Shown: positions 36,588 to 45,820, numbered from the stretch's first letter. The stretch is DNA of 64,000 bases from JAGNRR01 sp965230665 (GCA_965230665.1 CBDDLM010000004.1:3224001-3288000); one strand, 5' to 3'. Numbers and translations are program-made. Notes: generated from the letters alone by a model not told the origin.

Positions 36588-37910
36588 TTATTCATTTGCC
36601 CATGCATCTCGATCATCAGGACTAAATTTCCAAGGTGCCATATTATTCTCAATATTGCTAAACATAAGATTCCACTCTTGTGGAGCATTGCTTTCTTCCA
36701 TAACGAGATAACGACGTAGCTCATTAATAATAGAAAGTGGCTCAATGCTTACAGGACATTCCTCTACACAGGCATTACAAGTTGTACAAGCTCTTAACTC
36801 CTCTACGGTTATATAATCATTTAGTAATGTTTTACCATCATCAACGAACTCACCATTCTTGTCAATATTATCGCCTATAGCCTGTGCCCGATCGCGCGTA
36901 TCCATCATGATTTTACGAGGTGATAACTTCTTTCCAGTTTGATTAGCCGGGCAGGCTGAAGTACAGCGTCCGCATTCCGTGCAAGCATACGCATCTAGAA
37001 TACTTTTCCAGCTCAGGTCTACAACATCCTTCGCTCCAAAGCGCTGCGGAGCACCATCACCAGATTCATTACCTGTAGGGGCTAGTTCTGGTTGCATCAT
37101 ATACTTTATTTCATTCTGAATTGCTGGCATATTATCCATTTGTCCTTTATCTGTTAGACGACTATAAAAGGCGTTTGGAAATGCTAATATGATATGCAAG
37201 TGTTTGGAATAATAGAGGTAGTTCATAAAAAAGAAGATTCCGATAATGTGCGTCCACCAAAAGAGGCGTTCTAGTAAGATCAGTGTGCCTTCAGAAAAAC
37301 CTTCAAAAAAAGGAGTTAAGGCTGAAGAAATAACAAAAGAGCCTGTCTGCACATAATGCTCCGAACCCATACCTTGCAGCACGGCATCTGCAGCGTTCAT
37401 TTTTAAAAACAAACTCATGAGTATAATTTCAAAAATCAATATTAAATTCCCGTCCTTTTTAGGCCAACCAAATGCTAGGTCACCTGTGGCAAGTCGTGGG
37501 ATTTTAATAATATTCCTACGAATTAAGAAAATGGCACAGGCTAGGATAACAAGTACTGCTAAAATCTCAAAGCAATTGATGAGGAATGTATAAAGACCGC
37601 CTAGTGCAGAAGCAAAAAGTCTATGTTGGCCAGTTATGCCGTCCAGGATAATTTCTAGAATTTCTATATTAATAATAATAAAACCTGCATAGACTACGAA
37701 GTGCATGACGGCTACCATAGGTTTCTTAAACATTTTCTTCTGACCTAGTGCAAGTAAGACCACATTGCGCCATCGTGCTGATTTGTTATCATTGATATTT
37801 TGTTTCTTCCCAAGAAATATGTTGCGACGGATCCGTTTCATATTTCGCCAAAAGAACCAAATAGAAAAACCCGAAAGCAAGACAAAAAGTATTTGCTGTA
37901 TGATTTGCAT
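36588..37910 (-). CDS. Membrane-bound 4Fe-4S dicluster electron-transfer protein
   Basis: The start at MQIIQQILFVLL gives 440 residues. A longer reading would run into the divergent phosphoribosyltransferase gene. There are about five membrane helices in the first 270 residues, resembling the cytochrome-b-like part of heterodisulfide reductase E / nitrate reductase gamma fusions. The C-terminal domain has two ferredoxin-type motifs, CTECGRCTSACP and CTTCNACVEECP, each followed by a proline. It should pass electrons between the membrane quinone pool and the CCG-domain subunit encoded 60 bases downstream. The physiological reaction is not known. Confidence 0.9.
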   Translation of the reverse strand: MQIIQQILFVLLSGFSIWFFWRNMKRIRRNIFLGKKQNINDNKSARWRNVVLLALGQKKMFKKPMVAVMHFVVYAGFIIINIEILEIILDGITGQHRLFASALGGLYTFLINCFEILAVLVILACAIFLIRRNIIKIPRLATGDLAFGWPKKDGNLILIFEIILMSLFLKMNAADAVLQGMGSEHYVQTGSFVISSALTPFFEGFSEGTLILLERLFWWTHIIGIFFFMNYLYYSKHLHIILAFPNAFYSRLTDKGQMDNMPAIQNEIKYMMQPELAPTGNESGDGAPQRFGAKDVVDLSWKSILDAYACTECGRCTSACPANQTGKKLSPRKIMMDTRDRAQAIGDNIDKNGEFVDDGKTLLNDYITVEELRACTTCNACVEECPVSIEPLSIINELRRYLVMEESNAPQEWNLMFSNIENNMAPWKFSPDDRDAWANE

Positions 37911-37979
37911 TGTCTGCAAATTTAATACATGGAGTATCAATATTAAATAACTAATTTTACACCAATATTGTAAACAAGT

Positions 37980-38477
37980 ATGGCAATAAAAAAACAAATT
38001 CTTTCTGAAGAAGAAATCCAGCTTAAACTAGAACGGCTTGCTTATCAGATATACGAGAATAATCTTGAAGAGAAGGAGATTATCTTGGCAGGTATTCAGA
38101 AAAGGGGATATGTCATAGCAGAGGAACTGCAAAAACGTATCCAACGACTCTCTAAAATTAAAGTAAGACTAATTTCAGTTGCGATCGATAAACGAAACCC
38201 TATTGATAGTAGTTTGAGCGAGACAAAAGGTTTAGATAAAAAAGCAATTATTGTTATAGATGATGTTGCAAATTCGGGAAGAACAATTCTGTATGCCTTG
38301 CATCCTTTTTTAAACGTTATTGCAAAGAGGATTCAAATAGGCGTTTTAGTTGATAGAAAGCATAAGTCTTATCCCATTTGTGCAGATTATATTGGCTTGC
38401 AATTATCTACTACCGTTGAAGAACATATCAAGGTAGATATAGATAAGGGTAAACTTAAAGCGGCTTATTTAATATAA
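37980..38477 (+). CDS. PyrR-like phosphoribosyltransferase
   Basis: The 165-residue protein has the type I phosphoribosyltransferase fold. A PPi loop lies near LAGIQKRGYVIAEEL, a flexible loop segment IDKRNPIDSSLSET follows, and the PRPP-binding motif IIVIDDVANSGRTILYAL has the two acidic residues at about Asp94-Asp95. Length and order match PyrR / hypoxanthine-type transferases. The exact base specificity is not resolvable, and an RNA-binding attenuator function cannot be claimed because no pyr genes are nearby. The gene is divergent from the Fe-S protein gene, with a 69-base gap. Confidence 0.85.
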   Translation: MAIKKQILSEEEIQLKLERLAYQIYENNLEEKEIILAGIQKRGYVIAEELQKRIQRLSKIKVRLISVAIDKRNPIDSSLSETKGLDKKAIIVIDDVANSGRTILYALHPFLNVIAKRIQIGVLVDRKHKSYPICADYIGLQLSTTVEEHIKVDIDKGKLKAAYLI

Positions 38478-38487
38478 AAGAACGATC

Positions 38488-38515
38488 AAAAAAAATCCCA
38501 ACTTTTGTTGGGATT
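38488..38515 (-). terminator. Terminator between convergent genes
   Basis: AATCCCAAC (38494-38502) and GTTGGGATT (38507-38515) form a perfect 9-bp stem around TTTT. On the minus strand the stem is followed by a run of T (plus-strand A-run 38488-38495), so it mainly ends the DUF2795 transcript and may also stop the phosphoribosyltransferase transcript. Confidence 0.85.
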
Positions 38516-38520
38516 AAATA

Positions 38521-38742
38521 TTAATATTCATCTTCATTAAAGAAGAAATCATCGTGTGTAGGATAATCGGGCCAGATATCATCTATACCTTCATAAGCTT
38601 CTCCCTCGTCGTCCATTTCTTGTAAGTTTTCAATAACCTCCAAAGGGGCACCAGAACGAATGGCATAATCCAAAAGTTCTTCTTTAGTTGCTGGCCAGGG
38701 GGCTTCCTCAAGGTGTGAGGCTAATTCAAGAGTCCAAAACAT
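38521..38742 (-). CDS. Small DUF2795-family acidic protein
   Basis: The start at MFWTLELASHLEE gives 73 residues, and any longer reading would overlap the divergent lolD coding region. It shows the DUF2795 pattern APWPATKEELLDYAIRSGAPLEVIENLQEM, a small helical fold, then a very acidic tail with DDIWPDYPTHDDFFF. This short protein family is widespread in Bacteroidota, where it is about this size. Its function is unknown. It is followed by a strong terminator and is divergent from lolD with an 85-base gap. Confidence 0.85.
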   Translation of the reverse strand: MFWTLELASHLEEAPWPATKEELLDYAIRSGAPLEVIENLQEMDDEGEAYEGIDDIWPDYPTHDDFFFNEDEY

Positions 38743-38827
38743 ATTTATTCTATTAGGTTCGCTAAATTTGCGCAAATGTATGATATTATTTATATCTACC
38801 AAATAGTGAGATTCTAAAGAAAAACTA

Positions 38828-39481
38828 ATGTTAAAACTCAAAAATATCAACAAGTCCTTTGGAAAGCTCCAGATATTGGATAATGTAGCTCTGAACATAC
38901 CGAAAGGCCGAATTGCAAGTATAACTGGAGCTTCGGGTGCGGGAAAATCAACCTTGTTGCATATCATGGGAACCCTAGAAAGTGCGGATAGTGGAGAGTT
39001 GATTATCAATGGCCAAAATGCTGAGAAACTGAGTGGAAAGCAATTAGCAACTTTTAGAAATAAAGAGATTGGGTTTGTTTTCCAATTTCATCATTTACTT
39101 CCTGAATTTTCTGCTCTTGAGAATGTTGCCATGCCTGCTTTAATATCCGGTGGTCATAAAAAAGATGCTTTTGAGCGAGCAATGGAATTATTAAAAAAAT
39201 TGAATATCCATAATCGTGAAGACCATAAACCTCATCAAATGAGTGGGGGAGAACAGCAGCGCGTTGCTATTGCTCGGGCGCTTATGAATCAACCGAGTAT
39301 TTTATTAGCTGATGAGCCTAGTGGCAATTTAGATAGCAAACATTCTAATGAGTTACTGGACTATCTATTCATGTTACGCGATGAGTTTGAGCAAACGATT
39401 GTGATGGTGACACATGATCACGAAATGGCTCAACGTTGCGATACAATTTTGAACCTAAAAGATGGGAAGATTAATGAGTAA
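38828..39481 (+). CDS. lolD: ABC transporter ATP-binding protein (LolD-type)
   Basis: The 217-residue ATPase has Walker A GASGAGKST (about 35-43), a Q-loop in GFVFQFHHLLPEFSALENV, the signature MSGGEQQR, Walker B ILLADEP and the H-loop VTHDHEMA. Size and the HHLLPEF / SALENVAMPAL segment are those of LolD, the ATPase of the LolCDE machine that releases lipoproteins from the inner membrane. Related MacB-type ATPases look similar, so LolD is the best but not the only name. No permease gene is adjacent, as is usual in Bacteroidota, where lolCE lies elsewhere. The stop overlaps the start of bshC. Confidence 0.85.
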   Translation: MLKLKNINKSFGKLQILDNVALNIPKGRIASITGASGAGKSTLLHIMGTLESADSGELIINGQNAEKLSGKQLATFRNKEIGFVFQFHHLLPEFSALENVAMPALISGGHKKDAFERAMELLKKLNIHNREDHKPHQMSGGEQQRVAIARALMNQPSILLADEPSGNLDSKHSNELLDYLFMLRDEFEQTIVMVTHDHEMAQRCDTILNLKDGKINE

Positions 39482-41054
39482 GCAGCGCCATATTTCTTAC
39501 AAAGCTACTGGCTCTTTTTCAAAGTTAGTTTTAGACTATTTAGAGCAGAACGAAAGATTAAAGCCTTTTATTACTGATTTTCCATCTGTTGAGAGTATAA
39601 AGAGACAAATTGAGCTTAGAAAAAGCAAGGTGGTCAATCGTGAAGCTTTGGTTGAAGTGCTCAAGGAACAATATCGAAATAATGGAATTGAACTAAATGA
39701 TACCAAAGTAGGGGAGTCGATTGCTCAATTACGAGATGAGCGGACTTTTACCATCTGTGCGGCTCACCAACCTAATATATTTACTGGTTATTTATATACC
39801 CTTTACAAAATCGTACATGCCATAAATCTTGCAAGAGAATGTGCTGAGCAGATTCCTGGATATAATTTTATACCCGTTTTCTTTATCGGAAGTGAGGATA
39901 ACGATATTGATGAGATTGGGGCATTCAATTTTAAGGATAAGGGATACCAATGGAAGCCAGATGATACTGGTGCTTGTGGTCGAATTTCAACACAGAGTTT
40001 AATTGAAATACGAGATGAAATCATATCTAATTTTGGACATTCTGATGAAGAGAAAATAATTAAAAACCAATTAATTACATCCTATAATGGAAGTAAAACT
40101 TTAACTCAGGCTACGCAGCATTTTATTAATACTCTTTTTGGAGAATATGGATTAATTTCATTAGATGCCGATGAAAGGAGATTAAAAATGGCTTTTACGC
40201 CCATTATAAAGGACGAACTCGTTGAACAGAACGCACAGAAGCTTGTAATTGAACATAATATAAAACTGTCTGAACATTATAAAGTTCAAGTTGAGCCTAG
40301 GGCATTAAATCTGTTCTATTTGAAAGGTAAAATTCGAGAGCGAATTGAGCAAAGTGATTCTGGATGGACTGTTGTAAACACTGATATCAAATTTAGTGAT
40401 ATAGGATTAGTCGAAGAGCATCCGGAGTATTTCTCCCCAAACGTCATATTACGACCATTATACCAGGAAACGATCTTGCCCAATGTGGCCTTTGTTGGCG
40501 GTGGTAGCGAAATAGCATACTGGTGTGAACTAAAAACACTCTTTGAGCACTATAATCTGCCATTTCCAATTTTATTTGTTCGGAACTCAATTTCATTGAT
40601 TTCGGAGAAGGTTTTCAAAAAAATGGATAAAATTGGTTTCGAAGAGAGTTTTAAACCGCTTGAGAATGCGCTAAAAGAAAAATCATTGACCGACCCGGTA
40701 TATATCCAATTATTAGCCGATTTTGAAAATTTGAATTCGAAATATGAGCAAGTCTTGAAATCTGCCGCTGAAGTTAGTCCAAATTTAGATGTATCATCAA
40801 AGGCACATTGGGCCAAGATTAAAAAAAATCAAGATCGTATTAAAACGAAATACAGAGCACATCTAAAGAGAAAATATGATGATTTGATGAATCATAAACT
40901 GGAAATATTGGCTGCTTTGTTTCCAGATGGTAAAATGCAGGAGCGACATGAGAACTATATTGAATTGGTCTGTAGGCATAAGCACGATATTGTTCCTTAT
41001 CTATTAGGGGCTCAAAAAGGTTTTGGATTGGATTATCTCGTTATGTCTCTTTAA
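39474..41054 (+). CDS. bshC: Bacillithiol biosynthesis cysteine-adding enzyme BshC
   Basis: The start at MSKQRHISYKATG gives 526 residues and overlaps the lolD stop by 8 bases; an ATG four codons earlier is possible. The Rossmann-like core has the family hallmarks CAAHQPNIFTGYLYTLYKI and FIPVFFIGSEDNDIDEI. A later GGGSEIAYWCELKTLFE segment and a C-terminal coiled-coil (about 395-470) follow. BshC adds cysteine to glucosaminyl-malate derivatives in the last step of bacillithiol synthesis. In Bacteroidota, bacillithiol is the expected low-molecular-weight thiol. BshA and BshB are not in the window. Confidence 0.92.
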   Translation: MSKQRHISYKATGSFSKLVLDYLEQNERLKPFITDFPSVESIKRQIELRKSKVVNREALVEVLKEQYRNNGIELNDTKVGESIAQLRDERTFTICAAHQPNIFTGYLYTLYKIVHAINLARECAEQIPGYNFIPVFFIGSEDNDIDEIGAFNFKDKGYQWKPDDTGACGRISTQSLIEIRDEIISNFGHSDEEKIIKNQLITSYNGSKTLTQATQHFINTLFGEYGLISLDADERRLKMAFTPIIKDELVEQNAQKLVIEHNIKLSEHYKVQVEPRALNLFYLKGKIRERIEQSDSGWTVVNTDIKFSDIGLVEEHPEYFSPNVILRPLYQETILPNVAFVGGGSEIAYWCELKTLFEHYNLPFPILFVRNSISLISEKVFKKMDKIGFEESFKPLENALKEKSLTDPVYIQLLADFENLNSKYEQVLKSAAEVSPNLDVSSKAHWAKIKKNQDRIKTKYRAHLKRKYDDLMNHKLEILAALFPDGKMQERHENYIELVCRHKHDIVPYLLGAQKGFGLDYLVMSL

Positions 41055-41174
41055 ATTCGGGTTCTTCTTTCCTATAATTAATATTATGTTCAATTGAATT
41101 AATTAAAGAAAATAGAGCTCATATTTTATCGCTTATGGGTTCTACTTTATATTTACTGTAAATAATAAATAAGT

Positions 41175-41801
41175 ATGAAAAAATTATCCGCAATTTTATT
41201 ACTAGCCTGTTTTACACTTCTGGGGGCTAATGAATTGAGTGCACAGCGAAACATGGGTTATCATGCCTATTCTTACGATGGAGGTTTTCGTGTGTCTAAA
41301 AGAACATACAAATACCCTCGTTCATATCGTTCTTACAGAAATGAAGTAAGAGGTTTTGCACAAGCTAGGAAATCTTGTAATAAGCCTTGTGCTAGTAAGC
41401 GATCTAGCTGTTCTAATCAGAATAAAAGAGCGTGTAGTAATAAAAGTGCTACTAGAAAGGCTTGTTGTAAAAGCAAATCAAGTTGTTCAAAACAAAGAAG
41501 CTCTTGCCGCAGCTACAAATCATGGGACTATTCAGACCATTCTGACATTCGCGACGTACCACATCTAAAAAGAAGAAATGCTTGTTCTAGAAGTAAAATG
41601 AGCTGTTCTAGCCAAAAAGCTTCTTGCGCGAAGCAGAAAGCAGCTTGTGCTCAAGGTTCTCGTAAGGCTTGTTGTAAAAGCAAGTCTTCTTGTTCAAAGC
41701 AAAAGGCATCTTGTGCTCAAGGTCAGAAGAAAGCTTGTTGTAAAAAGAAAGGTGCTTCTCAAAAGCAACGCTCAAATACAAGTCGTTATAACAGATATTA
41801 A
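41175..41801 (+). CDS. Secreted Cys/Lys/Ser-rich low-complexity protein
   Basis: The 208-residue protein has a signal peptide (about 1-24, ending LSAQ), an aromatic Tyr/Arg-rich segment (RTYKYPRSYRSYRNE), then a low-complexity region with 18 cysteines. These occur in repeating units such as KACCKSKSSCSKQ and KASCAQG, separated by Lys, Ser and Ala. A short acidic interruption (WDYSDHSDIRDV) splits the region. No family was recognised. The Cys-Cys and Cys-(6)-Cys spacing could support metal binding or a disulfide-linked matrix. A strong terminator follows. The neighbour bshC makes a thiol, which may be coincidence. Confidence 0.75.
   Translation: MKKLSAILLLACFTLLGANELSAQRNMGYHAYSYDGGFRVSKRTYKYPRSYRSYRNEVRGFAQARKSCNKPCASKRSSCSNQNKRACSNKSATRKACCKSKSSCSKQRSSCRSYKSWDYSDHSDIRDVPHLKRRNACSRSKMSCSSQKASCAKQKAACAQGSRKACCKSKSSCSKQKASCAQGQKKACCKKKGASQKQRSNTSRYNRY
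41457..41707 (+). repeat. Direct repeat inside the Cys-rich gene
   Basis: A 20-base identical segment, AAGGCTTGTTGTAAAAGCAA, occurs at 41457-41476 and 41664-41683. Similarity continues for about 20 more bases in each copy. It encodes the repeated KACCKSKSSCSKQ unit, suggesting growth of the gene by internal duplication. Confidence 0.7.
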
Positions 41802-41844
41802 GGAAACAACTGGATCTATCTAGATTTTCCGATTAAGTTTTGTT

Positions 41845-41876
41845 GAATGCTTCCTTAAATGGAAGCATTCTTTTTT
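41845..41876 (+). terminator. Rho-independent terminator of the Cys-rich gene
   Basis: GAATGCTTCC (41845-41854) pairs perfectly with GGAAGCATTC (41861-41870) around a 6-base loop, followed by six T residues. Confidence 0.92.
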
Positions 41877-41923
41877 ATGCCCCCCTACTATTTAAACAAG
41901 TCTTTTTTAAGGTTTCAGCTCTC

Positions 41924-42172
41924 TTACTTATTCCAAAAACCAACGGTCACGAGAATCCTAAGGATAAAAAGGGCGAGGATACAGACTACGATTAAGAAGA
42001 TCGAAATGAAAACAAGAAAGTAAGCAATTGAAAAAATTGTTTCCGATATAGACGAGGTATAGTTATAATAGGAAATAGCTCCTGATATCGTGGCTGAAAT
42101 GGTCAATAAAATAAGCCCAAAGACAAGTGTTCTTTTAATAATTCCCTTCTTACTTAATACGTAACTGCTCAC
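41924..42172 (-). CDS. Small two-helix membrane protein
   Basis: The 82-residue protein has a short basic N-terminus (LSKKGIIKR) and two hydrophobic helices (about 15-35 and 45-75), then ends in a short polar tail. No family was recognised. Its start overlaps the end of the OstA-like gene by 23 bases, implying translational coupling and a possible link to the lipopolysaccharide export cluster. It is the last gene of a leftward operon that begins with the amidase. The function is unknown. Confidence 0.6.
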   Translation of the reverse strand: MSSYVLSKKGIIKRTLVFGLILLTISATISGAISYYNYTSSISETIFSIAYFLVFISIFLIVVCILALFILRILVTVGFWNK

Positions 42173-43934
42173 TTTCTTTGTTTCTTGATCTAAGTTGATA
42201 TCGAGATTTAGGCCTTAATTCTTTTTTCCACTTAAAACCGGCTAAGAACCTGTTTTTCTCTTCAATCTTTTCCATAGGATAAAATGCGCCTTTCGGTTTA
42301 TTGTAAAATACGATTCTATCTACCTGTTTATCTTTAAATAGCATTTTGATTCTAGCCCCTTCTGCCCTATTTAAACCCACGAATTCTTCATTGTCATTCG
42401 TTGCATAATAAATACTTTCAGCATTACCCATAACCATTGCATCTTGAATCTCATTGTCTTTGAAAAAGGCATCAATATTCTTCCCCTTTATCTGATTATA
42501 CATTTTAGGGTATTTCGTATCATTTAGGATAAAGGAATTGTTCCGGAGTTCAGTTTTCCGTATTTTATTGTTAGCCATATAAATGTATATCGTGTCTCCT
42601 TCGGCTTGTTGGTTACTGCTCCAAACAATTGGTTTTTTATAGAGGTTAAAAATAGAATCTGTTTGTCTGTAAAGCATACTATCGCAAACAGCTTGCATAC
42701 TATCCCCATAGATCTGAACATGTTGGTCGCATATGATAATCTTTTTTGCTTGATAGGTATCTGGATGCTTCTTATGTAGTAAGGCAAAGGTGGGCTTGTC
42801 GTTTCTTACAATTCGTTGCCTTAGAAATATCGTATCCATATGCCGCAAAGCAATCATGGTATCAGCAGCTATAAGTATAGAGTCATTATCGGTGATGGTT
42901 GTCAATAAGGGCTCTTTAGTAGCAACAAGAAAATCGTTGAACTCATTATACTCTACTCTACCTGCCGTTAAATGTACATTTTCAACGGTATCGATATAAC
43001 GGATATCACCTTGAGCTATTCCGTATCCTGTAGCTTTATTATAGTTAACCGCATTGGCATAGAGTACTGTATTTTCTTCTTTATTAACAATGATTACTTT
43101 ACCTCTTGCACTTCCTGCGCCCGTCTTCTGATTGTATTTTATTTTATTCGCCGTAATAATCTGTTCATTATTTTCAACGGTTGTTCTTTTCGTAAATAGT
43201 GCCTGACCAGATTGCTGGTTGTATGAACCTTTTTTTGTATCAATTACCGCATCTTTTCCATAAATAGTAGACTCATCTAGAAAAACTATGTTCTTGCTCT
43301 GGGTGTTATAAGTAAGTTCTTTAGATTCTATATCGGTATCTTCACTCGTAATAAATACATTACCCTTAAAATGTGAATGCTTGCTTCTACCATTATATTT
43401 ACCGTAATCACTACTTACGGTAGTGCCATCAGATACAAGTTGTCCGCCATTTTTATAGATTCCAATTTTACTTTTTAAGTTATAAATCAGGTCATCGGTA
43501 ATTAGCTGATCCCTATTATCATAGATTTGTACATTATCTTTCATAATAGCTTGGGCTGTATTACCTACATATTCTACGTAATCAGCTTTAGCTGAAGTGG
43601 TACCGCCTTTCAAGATATCGACATTTCCAAAAGCCTTAAGTCTGTTATCCTTTTCATTAAGGTATGCACTATCGCAGGTCATAACAACATCACCACTACG
43701 TACTAACACATTTCCAATGAACTTATTAGTGTATCCGTCCTCACTTATTTTAATCCCTACGAGCTGATCCGCCTTTTCAATTTGGATTTTCGTTTGATTC
43801 GTATCGGATGAATCAGTAAGTTGGGGAGTTACCCTTGTGTCCACCTGTGCCTTAGCTGTTATATTAAAAAATGCTACTGAAACCAGAAGCATTAAAATAT
43901 AACTCAATTTCGTTGTTAATCTATTTATCCGCAT
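42150..43934 (-). CDS. OstA/LptA-like periplasmic lipopolysaccharide-transport protein
   Basis: The 594-residue protein has a signal peptide (about 1-30, ending AKAQ). The N-terminal half is a chain of beta-jellyroll repeats of the OstA type, recognisable as FIGNVLVRSGDVVMTCDSAYL, AFGNVDILKGGTTSAKADYVEY and GKVIIVNKEENTVLYANAV. Here LptA-like strands build a bridge for lipopolysaccharide across the periplasm. It is much longer than E. coli LptA (about 185 residues), as is usual for Bacteroidota members. It overlaps the upstream MlaD-like gene by 14 bases. LptD is encoded nearby on the other strand. Confidence 0.88.
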   Translation of the reverse strand: MRINRLTTKLSYILMLLVSVAFFNITAKAQVDTRVTPQLTDSSDTNQTKIQIEKADQLVGIKISEDGYTNKFIGNVLVRSGDVVMTCDSAYLNEKDNRLKAFGNVDILKGGTTSAKADYVEYVGNTAQAIMKDNVQIYDNRDQLITDDLIYNLKSKIGIYKNGGQLVSDGTTVSSDYGKYNGRSKHSHFKGNVFITSEDTDIESKELTYNTQSKNIVFLDESTIYGKDAVIDTKKGSYNQQSGQALFTKRTTVENNEQIITANKIKYNQKTGAGSARGKVIIVNKEENTVLYANAVNYNKATGYGIAQGDIRYIDTVENVHLTAGRVEYNEFNDFLVATKEPLLTTITDNDSILIAADTMIALRHMDTIFLRQRIVRNDKPTFALLHKKHPDTYQAKKIIICDQHVQIYGDSMQAVCDSMLYRQTDSIFNLYKKPIVWSSNQQAEGDTIYIYMANNKIRKTELRNNSFILNDTKYPKMYNQIKGKNIDAFFKDNEIQDAMVMGNAESIYYATNDNEEFVGLNRAEGARIKMLFKDKQVDRIVFYNKPKGAFYPMEKIEEKNRFLAGFKWKKELRPKSRYQLRSRNKESEQLRIK

Positions 43935-44910
43935 TTGGAGCTTTTAACGGAGGGGAAGCCTTTTTCTTGCCACCAAATAGGTTAAGGTTTACATAACGAT
44001 AAGGTCGAGCACTTAAATCGTATAATAAGTTATTCAAGGTTTCACTTGTATTTCTAAGATTTTTATAGAGCTTATCATCATTCATAAGTAAGCCTATACT
44101 CCCTTCGTTTGAATTCACTTTACCCAGAGTAGATTGCAACGAACTAAGCGTTGTGTTTAATTTAGTAACCGTTTGTTCTAGTTTTATTTTACTAAAATTT
44201 TGCGTAGTAGTTTCAAGATTAGAGAGTGTTCTGTTAATTGTTCCATTATTTTTATTAAGGTTTGTAGAGAAACCATCCAGATTTGTCATAACCTTATTGA
44301 TTTTCTTCTTTTGTTGTCCTAAAGAAGCAGCTAATCCACTGAACTCAGTCATTGTACGGTCCAATTTGGCGATCGTTCCCTTGAGTTGTTGTTGTGCAGT
44401 GGGATTTAGAATGTTTTTGATTCCAGATACAGCTGTATCTAGGGAAGAAAGTGTTCCCTTTAAATCGTTTAGAATAGGGTCTAGTTCTGCACCTACTTTA
44501 TCGAACAATCCGTATTCGATATCACCAAGAATTGTTCCTGCTCCCGCTAAATACTCTGTAGAGTTCCCTAGTTCTAGTTTGATCGCTTTTGTGCCTAACA
44601 AACCATCTGAAACAATATAGGCTTTGGAGTTCTTAGGGATTTTAATATCATTATCGATTGCCATTTCGACGGTAATTCCTTTATTGATATCTCCATCGGT
44701 AACATAAATATCATTTACAGTACCAACGTCAAAACCATTTAAAGAGATTCTGTTCGCTGGTTTTAAGCCTCCAACGTCAGAATATACAGCTGTAACGGTT
44801 CGTTTATTAGCAAAGATTCCTTTCCCTTTCAAGAAGTTATAACCTAATATAAATATAACAATTGCTATAACACCTAACAATCCAATTCTAACCTCGTTTG
44901 CTACTTTCAT
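43921..44910 (-). CDS. MCE/MlaD-family lipid-transport protein
   Basis: The 329-residue protein has one N-terminal membrane helix (about 8-27) followed by an MCE domain: TVTAVYSDVGGLKPANRISLNGFDVGTVNDIYV and IPKNSKAYIVSDGLLGTKAIKLELG. A long helical region (about 145-310) is rich in Asn, Thr, Leu and Ser and likely forms a coiled coil. The family binds lipids and shuttles them between membranes (MlaD, PqiB, Mce). The MlaE/F permease and ATPase are not in the window. It lies between the amidase (23-base gap) and the OstA-like gene (overlap), so it belongs to an envelope-biogenesis operon. Confidence 0.9.
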   Translation of the reverse strand: MKVANEVRIGLLGVIAIVIFILGYNFLKGKGIFANKRTVTAVYSDVGGLKPANRISLNGFDVGTVNDIYVTDGDINKGITVEMAIDNDIKIPKNSKAYIVSDGLLGTKAIKLELGNSTEYLAGAGTILGDIEYGLFDKVGAELDPILNDLKGTLSSLDTAVSGIKNILNPTAQQQLKGTIAKLDRTMTEFSGLAASLGQQKKKINKVMTNLDGFSTNLNKNNGTINRTLSNLETTTQNFSKIKLEQTVTKLNTTLSSLQSTLGKVNSNEGSIGLLMNDDKLYKNLRNTSETLNNLLYDLSARPYRYVNLNLFGGKKKASPPLKAPNADK

Positions 44911-44933
44911 TCTATAGTGTATTGATGTAACTT

Positions 44934-45737
44934 CTAATGCAAGTTAGAACTATTATTACCTTTTTCTACTTCTGCTTTATATTTTTTTATAGCGTAGAAA
45001 ATGGCGTTGGCACATTTATTTTTACCGAGCTCACTATTCAACATCGCTTCTTCATTCGGATTGTTTAAGAACCCGAGTTCAACAAGAACAGCAGGCATAG
45101 CTGTACCGGCTAGTACCTCTAAACCTTTTTGTTTAACACCAGCACTTCTTCTTCCTTGGTTTTTAAACTCATTTTCTATATAAGTACCTAAAAGAATACT
45201 ACTGGCAAGAAAAGTCTGCGAGTATTGAGCAATTAATATTTGGTTCAGCGGATCTTTAGGGTCAAGAAGTCCATTGTCACTTACAAAATTGCCAGCATAT
45301 TCTCCAATAGCTCCTTCCTTTTGATCTGTTCGATGTAAACCCAAAACAAAGGTCTCTGTTCCATTTGCGGTAGTGACTCGTCTTGGACTACTATTAATAT
45401 GAATTGAAATAAACAAGTCAGCCTTTGCGTCATTGGCCATCTGATGCCTTTGTTTTAATGGAGGGTACCAATCTGATTCTCGTGTATACATAACTTGTAC
45501 ATCACGCATTTGCTGTTTGATCAAGTTCCCCAAACGAAGTGAGACATCAAGTGCAATGTTCTTTTCAAAAGAGTATTGACCATGGCAACCAGGATCTTTA
45601 CCTCCATGTCCGGCGTCAAGTACTATTTTTCGAACCTTTTTTGCAGCTGGTAAAGCAGTGGGTTCGGCAACTAAATAAAAGCTGCCCACAACAAATGAAA
45701 GCATCAATGCCATTACAGTAATCTGTTTCAACTTCAT
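44934..45737 (-). CDS. N-acetylmuramoyl-L-alanine amidase (Amidase_3)
   Basis: The 267-residue protein has a signal peptide (about 1-25). The zinc amidase domain shows IVLDAGHGGKDPG (zinc His), the FEKNIALDVSLRLG glutamate, DLFISIHINSS (zinc His) and AVLVELGFLNNPNEE with the catalytic Glu. This matches AmiA/B/C-type enzymes, which cut the amide bond between muramic acid and the stem peptide and help daughter-cell separation. It lacks an AMIN domain. It opens the leftward operon with the MlaD-like and OstA-like genes and is divergent from lptD (83 bases). Confidence 0.93.
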   Translation of the reverse strand: MKLKQITVMALMLSFVVGSFYLVAEPTALPAAKKVRKIVLDAGHGGKDPGCHGQYSFEKNIALDVSLRLGNLIKQQMRDVQVMYTRESDWYPPLKQRHQMANDAKADLFISIHINSSPRRVTTANGTETFVLGLHRTDQKEGAIGEYAGNFVSDNGLLDPKDPLNQILIAQYSQTFLASSILLGTYIENEFKNQGRRSAGVKQKGLEVLAGTAMPAVLVELGFLNNPNEEAMLNSELGKNKCANAIFYAIKKYKAEVEKGNNSSNLH

Positions 45738-45820
45738 ATTGTGTTCTTGTTATAAATCATTTAACCCTTGGAGCAAAATCTTTGGTGAATATGACCTTAC
45801 TTTTACTCCAAATTCTTTGA

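Noticed and set aside
38743..39009. Long N-terminal extension of the DUF2795 gene on the minus strand
   Set aside because: It runs antisense through the start of lolD and has no family features; the ATG at 38742 gives the normal length.
41075..41105. Inverted repeat TAATTAAT / ATTAATTA after bshC
   Set aside because: The stem is purely A-T with a 15-base loop and no T-run, so it is not a convincing terminator.
41880..41887. TAGGGGGG on the minus strand after the Cys-rich gene
   Set aside because: No CGAC follows at the right distance; the bases after it are part of the terminator stem.
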